The notes beneath the pieces were generated by a model. That model saw only the letters and a program-made list of their open reading frames with translations, ran no database searches and was not told the DNA's origin. 5,124 nt of DNA from NCBI GenBank assembly GCA_000168735.1, contig AASF01002012.1, positions 1 to 5,124 on the forward strand. The letters are read 5' to 3'. The DNA is from Candidatus Endoriftia persephone str. Hot96_1+Hot96_2. GTDB lineage: Bacteria > Pseudomonadota > Gammaproteobacteria > Chromatiales > Chromatiaceae. Made by a program: the position numbers and the translations under genes. This document shows positions 1-5,124 of the stretch, piece after piece. Numbering within the stretch: the first letter of the stretch is position 1; the number at the start of each line of letters is the position of its first letter.

Positions 1-1281
1 CCTTGATCACGTAGGCGTTGCGCAGCCGCACCTCGCCACCACTCACCAGCCGCTTATACTTTTTGTTGGCACTCTCACGGAAATCGGCTTGGTCGATGTA
101 GATCTCGCGGGTAAAACGGATCATGCGGCTGCCCATCGACTCATCCTTGGGGTGGTTGGCCGCCTCCAGCTCCTCACTCTTCCCTTCCGGGTAGTTTTCG
201 AGCACCAGCTTCAGTTGGATGCATCACCGCCAAACGGCGCGGGCGCGTTTTTGTCCAGATCCTCACGGATGCAGTTCTCCAGCACCCCCATCTCCACCTT
301 ATTGTCGGACTTGGTGACACCGATACGATGACAGAAGTCGCGGATCGAGGCGGCGGTATAGCCGCGGCGGGCGCAAACCAGCAATGGAGGGCATGCGCGG
401 GTCGTCCCATCCCTCCACATGGCCCTCTGCCACCAGTTGGGTCAGCTTGCGCTTGCCTCATCACCGTGAATTCCAGATTGAGTCGTGAGAACTCGATCTG
501 CTGGGGATGACAGGGGATGGTGATGTTGTCGAGCACCCAGTCGTAGAGTGGCCGGTGATCTTCAAACTCCAGGGTGCAGAGGGAGTGGGTGATCCCCTCC
601 AACGCATCGGAGATCGGATGGGTAAAGTCGTACATCGGGTAGAGGCACCAGTCCTCACCGGTCTGGTGGTGCACCACGCCATGGCGGATCCGATAGAGGG
701 TCGGATCCCGCATATTCATGTTGGGCGATGCCATATCGATCTTCGCCCGCAACACCCGTTCGCCATCGGCAAACTCGCCCGCCTTCATGCGCGCAAACAG
801 CTCCAGGTTCTCCTCTACCGAACGATCACGATAGGGACTGGGTCTGCCCGGCTCCTTCAAGGTACCGCGGTAGTCGCGCATCTGCTCCGCGTTCAGGTCG
901 CAGACGTAGGCCTTGTCCGCCTTGATCAATTCCACCGCAAAATCATACAACTGCTGGAAGTAGTCCTGAAGAGTAGAAGAGTCGATCTTCCCAGTCGAAA
1001 CCTGAGCCAACGCACATCCTGCTGGATGCTCTCGACGAACTCAATGTTCTCCTTGTGCGGATTGGTGTCATCGAAACGCAGAGTAGCACTGGCCGCCCGG
1101 GTAGTCCTGGGCGATACCAAAGTTGAGCACGATCGACTTGGCGTGGCCGATATGGAGGTAGCCGTTGGGCTCTGGGGGAAAGCGAGTTGTGTACCCTGCC
1201 TGCGTTATTGCCTGCTTCCAGATCAGCATCGATGATCTGACGGATGAAGTTGGTAGGCGTTTTGTTCTCGGATGTAGTCAT
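1..1281 (-). CDS. glnS: Glutaminyl-tRNA synthetase (GlnRS), C-terminus outside window; frame broken by 8 apparent extra bases
   Basis: Cytoplasmic class I aminoacyl-tRNA synthetase that charges tRNA-Gln with glutamine using ATP. The ATG at 1281-1279 opens [20 protein letters not shown], the usual GlnRS N-terminus; no clear Shine-Dalgarno precedes it. Removing single bases near 1188, 1082, 1003, 966, 456, 370, 240 and 212 gives one continuous frame of about 424 residues. It shows the HIGH motif (43-46, in [15 protein letters not shown]), RFDDTNP (about 68-74), [10 protein letters not shown], the GlnRS-typical YDFTH and SLCTLEF segments, and the KMSKS equivalent MSKRK (273-277). E. coli GlnRS is about 554 residues, so roughly 130 residues of the beta-barrel anticodon-binding region lie beyond base 1. 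The longest undisturbed stretch is about 457-965. The gene lies 90 bases downstream of gltX on the same strand and may be co-transcribed. GluRS is excluded by the GlnRS-type N-terminus and motifs and by the separate gltX next door. Confidence 0.95.
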
Positions 1282-1331
1282 AGAGCGAAAATTCTCTGAT
1301 TGTGCTTACAGGACCAGCCTCTGCCAGCCAT

Positions 1332-1348
1332 CTCCGGCTTAGCCGGAG
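1332..1348. repeat. 8-bp inverted repeat between gltX and glnS
   Basis: CTCCGGCT and AGCCGGAG are perfect reverse complements separated by one base, so transcripts of either strand could form a GC-rich hairpin with an effective 3-base loop. It sits in the 90-base gap after the gltX stop (1372) and before the glnS start (1281). There is no T-run after the stem in the gltX direction, so it is not a classical intrinsic terminator. It could be an mRNA processing or stability hairpin, an attenuator-like element, or one copy of a dispersed extragenic palindrome. The rest of the gap (1282-1371) shows no gene and no convincing glnS promoter. Confidence 0.55.
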
Positions 1349-1371
1349 CTACCCTCTGCCCGTAATCCCGA

Positions 1372-2785
1372 TCAGGCCTGGGCAGCCCGTTCAGCGATAT
1401 AGGCCAGTGCCCGATCGATACGGCGCAGGGTCGCCTCTTTGCCCACCAGTTTCAGGGTCACATCGATGCCTGGTGAGGCGGCACGCCCCACTAGGGCGAC
1501 CCGCAGCGGCTGGGCCACTTTGCCCATCTTCACCTCGAGCGCCTCAGAGACCTTCTCGACCTGTTCGTGCAGTGCCGCTTCGCTCCACTCTTCCAGAGCC
1601 TGCAGCGCCTCGCGCATCCGCTCCAGCGGCTCCTGTGCCGCCGGACGCAGGTGTTTCTTCGCCGCTTTCTCATCGTAGGCGTCGAAATCCCTGTAGCAGA
1701 AGGCGCTGATCTCGGCCATCTCGACCAGCGTCTTGGCGCGCTCCCGCTGGGCCTCGGCCACCTCCACCAGGTCGGGACCCTCGGTAGGATCGATATCCAA
1801 CACACCCATATGGTAGCTGAGCAGGTGGGCGACCCGCTTGGGGTCATCCTCTTTGATGTAGTGCTGGTTGAGCCAGAGCAGCTTTTCGGTATTAAAGCTG
1901 GAGGCGGCCTTGTTGACCGCGTCTATCTCGAATAGCTCGATCATCTCATCGATGGAGAAGATCTCCTGATCGCCGTGGGACCAGCCGAGACGCACCAGGT
2001 AGTTGAGTAGCGCCTCTGGCAGGAAGCCGTCCTCACGATACTGCATCACACTGACTGCGCCGTGACGTTTTGAGAGGCGTGTGCCGTCGTCACCGAGGAT
2101 CATCGGCACATGGCCATATTTCGGCGCCCCCTTACCCAGAGCTCGCAGGATGTTGATCTGGCGCGGGGTGTTGTTGAGGTGGTCATCGCCGCGGATCACG
2201 TGGGTGATCTCCCATGTCCATGTCGTCCACCACCACGGTAAGATTGTAGGTGGGGGAGCCATCGGTGCGGCGGATGATCAGGTCGTCCAGTTCACTTATT
2301 ATTGAAGGCAACCCGGCCCACGAATCATGTCGTCGACCACCACGGCTGCCCTCCAGGGGATTGCGAAAGCGGATCACATGGGGCTCATCCGCAGAGACCT
2401 CCCGATGCCGACAGTGGCCATCGTAACGAGGCTTCTGCTTGTTTCTCATCGCCGTTTCGCGCAGCTGCTCGAGGCGCTCTTTGTAGCAATTGCAGCGATA
2501 CGCCAAACCCTTGTCCATCAACTCTCCGATCACCTCATTGTAGCGCTCGAAGCGGTGGGTCTGGTAGAAGGGGCCCTCGTCGTACTCAAGCCCGAGCCAG
2601 GTCATGCCCTCGAGGATTGCGTTCACCGACTCGGCGGTGGAGCGTTCAAGATCGGTGTCTTCGATGCGCAGCACGAACTTGCCGCCGTGCTTGCGGGCGT
2701 AGAGCCAGGAGAAGAGTGCGGTTCGGGCACCGCCCACATGGAGGTAGCCGGTGGGACTGGGAGCAAATCGGGTACCGATGGTCAT
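1372..2785 (-). CDS. gltX: Glutamyl-tRNA synthetase (GluRS), complete; frame broken by 4 apparent extra bases
   Basis: Cytoplasmic class I synthetase that charges tRNA-Glu with glutamate. The ATG at 2785-2783 starts [19 protein letters not shown]; a weak purine-rich GACGAG lies just upstream. The stop is TGA at 1374-1372. With one base removed at about 2344, 2317-2319, 2296-2297 and 2211-2213, the frame is continuous and about 469 residues long, against 471 in E. coli. Visible features are the HIGH-like motif HVGG (16-19), RIEDTD (40-45), a zinc-site set Cys98, Cys100, Cys125 and His127 matching the E. coli positions, [19 protein letters not shown] after the repaired region, and the KMSKS equivalent RLSKRHG (235-241). 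A helical C-terminal anticodon-binding domain follows. The 3' part, 1372-2210, has no frame problems. The first three extra bases cancel, leaving a short wrongly translated patch. glnS follows on the same strand; tRNA-Val is divergent upstream. Confidence 0.97.
2296..2344 (-). other. Compensating triple frameshift patch inside gltX
   Basis: Read literally, about 16 codons here give RGGRRHDSW followed by AGLPSII instead of the conserved GluRS sequence. Removing one C of the CC at 2344-2345, one G of the GGG at 2317-2319 and one A of the AA at 2296-2297 (coding-strand bases) gives VVVDDMIRG then RVAFNNSELDD, the standard GluRS sequence for this region. The three extra bases sum to one codon, so the frame recovers by itself and the defect would escape simple frameshift detection. 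Confidence 0.85.
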
Positions 2786-2819
2786 CTCGTCACTTTAACC
2801 AAAGATGGAAAAAGCGAGG

Positions 2820-2848
2820 ATTCTACCAGAGACCAGCCGAATCGGCAG
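2820..2848 (-). promoter_or_regulatory. Candidate sigma-70 promoter for gltX
   Basis: On the minus strand a TAGAAT -10 element (2825-2820, 5 of 6 consensus bases) lies 17 bases after a weak -35, CTGCCG (2848-2843). This predicts a start near 2813 and a leader of about 28 bases before the gltX ATG. The -35 is poor, so the call rests on the -10 and the position. The element lies just beside the -35 of the divergent tRNA promoter, so the two could compete for RNA polymerase. Confidence 0.4.
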
Positions 2849-2853
2849 CGGCA

Positions 2854-2882
2854 TTGACACCCCAACCATCGCCGATTAGAAT
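2854..2882 (+). promoter_or_regulatory. Strong sigma-70 promoter for tRNA-Val
   Basis: A perfect -35 TTGACA (2854-2859), a 17-base spacer and a -10 TAGAAT (2877-2882, 5 of 6) precede the tRNA. Transcription would start near 2889-2890, about ten bases before the mature 5' end. The bases after the -10 (GCCGCGCTC) are GC-rich, as in stable-RNA promoters under stringent control; that regulation is inferred. Confidence 0.85.
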
Positions 2883-2899
2883 GCCGCGCTCTTGTTCGA

Positions 2900-2975
2900 G
2901 GGCGCATAGCTCAGCTGGGAGAGCGCTGCAGTCACATTGCAGAGGTCACAGGTTCGATCCCTGTTGCGCCCACCA
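2900..2975 (+). tRNA. tRNA-Val (anticodon CAC)
   Basis: A complete 76-base cloverleaf can be drawn by hand. The acceptor stem GGGCGCA/TGCGCCC has 7 perfect pairs. The D stem is GCTC/GAGC with loop AGCTGGGA. The anticodon stem is CTGCA/TGCAG with loop GTCACAT, placing CAC at 2933-2935, which reads the valine codon GUG. The variable loop is AGGTC, the T arm is ACAGG-TTCGATC-CCTGT, the discriminator base is A, and CCA is encoded (2973-2975). Base 32 is G, where a pyrimidine is usual. Unlike the protein genes around it, it shows no sign of an inserted base. No T-rich terminator follows; the convergent gene's stop codon begins 9 bases on. Confidence 0.96.
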
Positions 2976-2984
2976 TTCCCCTAC

Positions 2985-4110
2985 CTATCTCTCTCCAGGG
3001 CGTCGATCCCGTCCAGCCAGCCGCAGAAAGCGTCCGGTGGGCCAGATCTGGTTTGTCTGCAGCAGGCGACTCTTCAGGTTAGCGTTACCGATCAGCAGGT
3101 CGAAACCGATTCGCAGATGGGCATTCCAACGCCTTTTATGTTCGGTGTGGCCGCCAAGAAAGTCATAGGCACTGATCCCCTCATCGATGCAAGCCTGAAT
3201 CACCTCCGCACGCAGCACATTACCAATGCCGGGGTAAAACTGCGGGTCGAAGCCCTCCTGCATCTGGTGGAATATCCCACCGGTAATTGTATCCTACCTG
3301 CACAGCCCGGATCTCGCCCTGGTGCCTGAGGGCGTACATCGCCAGCCAGCCAGCATCCAGCGCCATCGGCAAAAACTGACTATAAAAGGCGGCTTCAGCC
3401 GGCTTGCGGATGAAACATCCGGGATCGCCCAGTGGCGCCCAGCGCAGATGGTGGAGCGCAAACAGCGCCTCTAGGTACTCCGGCAGCTCATCGTGACTCT
3501 GACAACGGGTGGTCACCACCGCCTTCTCACGCTGCAGACGCCGGCGTTTGCGGCGCAGCTGCTGGCGCCGGTTACTGGAGAGGGAACGCTCGAAGGCCTC
3601 CATACTGGCGGGAAGATCGATCAGACTGAACTCACGCTCCCTGGAGCGCCAGAGCAGTCCTGCCGATTCACAAGCCGAGGTGATGCGTTTAAGGGCACCA
3701 CTCCAGCCCGCGAGCCTGGCCATCCAGAGCAGATCCCAGTCCGCCCGCGCCTGGTTCAGTGCAGTGGCGATTGCCTGACTGACACCAGCCTGATCAGCGC
3801 CGGTGACGATCCAGTCGGGATACTCAAAACCGGTGGCGTAATCAGCCATCGGCAACAGGGTGCGATAGTGGATGCAACCACCAAGGATTGAGCTGGAGCA
3901 GTAGAGAGGGGCTGCCCCCACCAGACGCCCCGCCTGATCCCTCACTGTGACAATGAATGGCTCGCACTCTTTGCCGGCTGAGGCTATCCAGGCCGTGAGC
4001 CACTCCCAGGTCAGAAAAACGCTGTCTGCCTGGGATGACCTCAGCATTCCGTTCCACTCATTTTCCAATGAGTTGAACTCACGCCACTTTTTGATAATTC
4101 TTGTTTGCAT
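2985..4110 (-). CDS. GNAT acetyltransferase, CelD/BcsL (BioF2-like, Acetyltransf_6) type; one apparent frameshift
   Basis: Probable cytoplasmic acyltransferase that moves an acyl group onto an amine or sugar; the substrate is unknown. I chose the ATG at 4110-4108 (MQTRIIKKWREFNSLENEW) because the family normally begins with this W-x-EF-x-SLE-x-EW region; the frame is open further up to a GTG at 4224. The Shine-Dalgarno is weak. The stop is TAG at 2987-2985. The frame shifts near 3276-3283. Removing one base restores YNYRGIFHQMQEGFDP and a product of about 374 residues. Family signs are FLTWEWLTAWI near the N-terminus, a basic helix SNRRQQLRRKRRRL (about 179-192), LHHLRW (about 219-224) and YDFLGGHTEHKRRW near the C-terminus (about 315-328), matching the YDFLxGxxxYKxxW signature. 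There is no signal peptide or membrane helix. It diverges from a wecB homologue, which hints at polysaccharide biosynthesis. A FemAB-like peptidyltransferase role is a less likely alternative. Confidence 0.85.
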
Positions 4111-4292
4111 TGACGCGAACAGGGATCCCTCTGCTTTATTGGATGATTTTAGGATACCATTCCCACCTGATGCTGTTTCTACCCTCCTTAACGGCGCTTT
4201 TCGCGATCCTTTGAACGCCTCCACTGTTTTCAGCTGAGCTGATCGGATTCAGGCTGCTGCCACCCACAGCAGGATAGCCTATGTTCAGATGC

Positions 4293-4304
4293 AGCCAGCT
4301 GGCT
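4293..4304. repeat. Perfect 12-base palindrome AGCCAGCTGGCT
   Basis: The sequence equals its own reverse complement and is followed on the plus strand by a TTTT run starting at its last base. It could be a dimeric regulator site. With no loop and a short stem it would make a poor terminator. Confidence 0.4.
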
Positions 4305-4307
4305 TTT

Positions 4308-4321
4308 GTGAAACCTTTCAC
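4308..4321. promoter_or_regulatory. Operator-like inverted repeat GTGAAA-CC-TTTCAC
   Basis: Two perfect 6-base arms flank a 2-base centre, typical in size for a dimeric transcription factor site. It lies about 85 bases before the wecB start and about 200 before the acetyltransferase start. No regulator can be named from the sequence. Confidence 0.35.
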
Positions 4322-4337
4322 GCTTCCCTGCAAGCGG

Positions 4338-4367
4338 TTGCTTTCGCTTCGCCCGATTGGCAATAAT
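4338..4367 (+). promoter_or_regulatory. Weak candidate promoter for wecB
   Basis: A -10-like AATAAT (4362-4367, 5 of 6) stands 18 bases after TTGCTT (4338-4343, 3 of 6). It would give a leader of about 30 bases. An alternative pair, TTGGCA (4357-4362) and GATAAC (4381-4386), has the better -35 but a worse -10 and a leader of only about 11 bases. Neither is convincing alone. Confidence 0.3.
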
Positions 4368-4403
4368 CGCTGCTCCCCCTGATAACACAGAGAATCCAGA
4401 CAT

Positions 4404-5124
4404 ATGAAAAGGACCATACACCTGATTGCAGCGGCCCGACCCAACTTCATGAAGATCGCACCGCTCTATCATGCGCTGTCCAAGGAGAGCTGGGCAGATG
4501 TAGCGATCGTACATACAGGTCAACACTACGATCTGAATATGTCCGACGCTTTTTTTCAGGACCTGCGTCTGCCTGAGCCCCACATCCATCTCGGCGCAGG
4601 AAGCGGTAGCCATGCCGAACAGACCGCTCGGGTTATGATTGCCTATGAACAGGTGGTGATGGAGAAGCGCCCGGACATGGTGGTAGTGGTGGGCGATGTC
4701 AATTCCACTATCGCCTGGCACCCTGGCTGCCACCAAGGTGGTCTACAGTCTCTCGGATTTCGATTCCGTCACAGGCCTCAACCGCCCCGTGGTGGCGCAC
4801 CTAGAGGCAGGGCTGCGCTCCTTCGACCGCAGCATGCCGGAAGAGGTTAATCGTCTCGCCACCGACGTGCTCGCCGATCTGCTTTGGACCCCGTCCCCCG
4901 ATGGCGACGAACACCTCCAACACGAAGGCGTGGAGGCACACAAGATCGTACGGGTCGGCAACATCATGATCGATTCTCTGGAGATGATGCGCGACAAGAT
5001 CGATGACGGATGGAACATACGAAATACACGATCTTGAGAAGGGCAACTATGCGGTCATCAGCCTGCACCGCCCCAGCCAATGTGGACAGCCCCGAGTCGC
5101 TGAAATCAGCTCTGCGACATGATC
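4404..5124 (+). CDS. wecB: UDP-N-acetylglucosamine 2-epimerase, non-hydrolysing (WecB family), 3' end outside window; 4 apparent frameshifts
   Basis: Cytoplasmic enzyme interconverting UDP-GlcNAc and UDP-ManNAc, a precursor for surface polysaccharides. The ATG at 4404 begins MKRTIHLIAAARPNFMKIAP, a common N-terminus of this family; only a weak AGAGA precedes it. Removing one base near 4717-4718, 5009-5011, 5071-5074 and about 5109 gives about 239 residues of a protein usually 360-380 long. Visible motifs are ARPNFMKIAPL (11-21), HTGQHYD (37-43), the nucleotide-sugar loop GDVNST (97-102), HLEAGLRSFDRSMPEE (132-147) with the two expected catalytic glutamates, TPSPDGDE, VGNIMIDS, and SLHRPANVDSPE, whose His corresponds to the conserved catalytic histidine. 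The literal frame reads TIAWHPGCHQ where TIACTLAATK is expected. The last frameshift rests on a few residues (LKSLCDMI) and is the least certain. The divergent neighbour is an acetyltransferase. The hydrolysing NeuC type is less likely because of the RPNFMK N-terminus. Confidence 0.92.

Larger units (their letters stand above)
4111..4403. other. Divergent intergenic region, 293 bases, with several inverted repeats
   Basis: I see no convincing gene on either strand. The open frame above the acetyltransferase start (to 4224) lacks family similarity and a ribosome binding site near its GTG. The region holds a TCAGCT-G-AGCTGA repeat (4230-4242), a perfect 12-base palindrome (4293-4304), a GTGAAA-CC-TTTCAC repeat (4308-4321) and CGATT/AATCG arms (4354-4369). 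On the minus strand a TAAAAT -10-like hexamer lies just downstream of a good AAGGAGG (4189-4183) that has no usable start codon. It must hold the promoters for both flanking genes, and the repeats are candidate operator sites. Confidence 0.6.

Noticed and set aside
507..1235. Plus-strand open frame of 242 codons opposite glnS
   Set aside because: It is antisense to strongly conserved GlnRS sequence and has no recognisable domain or ribosome binding site. Such long antisense frames are common in GC-rich genes.
1..1281. glnS as a true pseudogene
   Set aside because: Eight frame breaks would suggest decay, but all are single extra bases, the restored protein keeps every catalytic motif, and the same kind of break affects essential gltX and the other genes.
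1332..1348. Intrinsic terminator of gltX
   Set aside because: The hairpin is good but no T-run follows it on the transcribed strand.
2900..2975. tRNA-Ala reading, suggested by the alanine-like GCATAGCTCAGCTGGGAGAGC 5' half
   Set aside because: The perfectly paired anticodon stem places CAC at positions 34-36, which specifies valine.
2302..3168. Plus-strand open frame of 288 codons
   Set aside because: It runs through antisense gltX, the promoter region, the tRNA and antisense acetyltransferase, with an arginine/serine-rich composition typical of a shadow frame.
3273..3283. Programmed ribosomal frameshifting or another recoding system
   Set aside because: No shared slippery sequence or downstream structure is seen at the break sites. 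They differ in context, and there are too many in unrelated housekeeping genes.
4230..4736. Minus-strand open frame of 168 codons
   Set aside because: It is mostly antisense to the conserved N-terminal half of WecB and has no family features.
1..5124. CRISPR array, insertion sequence, prophage or defence system
   Set aside because: No direct repeat series, transposase, integrase or phage-like frame is visible. All sizeable conserved frames are accounted for by the genes listed.

Overview
The window looks like a bacterial chromosome fragment, most likely from a gammaproteobacterium. It carries a GlnRS gene (glnS) of the proteobacterial type together with a GltX of E. coli layout, including the same zinc-site residue numbers. 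A valine tRNA gene is transcribed divergently from gltX, an arrangement also seen in E. coli. I cannot name a genus. Base composition is moderately GC-rich and looks even across the genes.

Layout. (1) 1-1281, minus: glnS, whose start is in the window and whose C-terminal anticodon-binding part runs off the left edge. (2) 1282-1371: a 90-base gap with a near-perfect palindrome. (3) 1372-2785, minus: gltX, complete. (4) 2786-2899: a divergent promoter region with a strong promoter for the tRNA and a weaker candidate for gltX. (5) 2900-2975, plus: tRNA-Val with anticodon CAC. (6) 2985-4110, minus: a CelD/BcsL-type (BioF2-like) GNAT acetyltransferase, convergent with the tRNA and only 9 bases from it. 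(7) 4111-4403: a divergent intergenic region with several inverted repeats. (8) 4404-5124, plus: the first two thirds of a non-hydrolysing UDP-GlcNAc 2-epimerase (WecB family), cut by the right edge.

The left half is translation machinery: two class I aminoacyl-tRNA synthetases and a tRNA. The right half looks like the edge of a surface-polysaccharide locus, with an enzyme that makes UDP-ManNAc and an acetyltransferase of a family often found in such loci.

The dominant oddity is that every protein gene is interrupted by frameshifts. I count 17 positions where removing one base restores a conserved protein: 8 in glnS, 4 in gltX, 1 in the acetyltransferase and 4 in wecB. All 17 are consistent with one extra base and none needs a missing base. 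The restored proteins keep their catalytic motifs and have no internal stops. I read this as uncorrected insertion errors in the sequence, not gene decay or a recoding system, and annotate the genes as functional. I see no CRISPR array, transposase, prophage gene or novel defence system.
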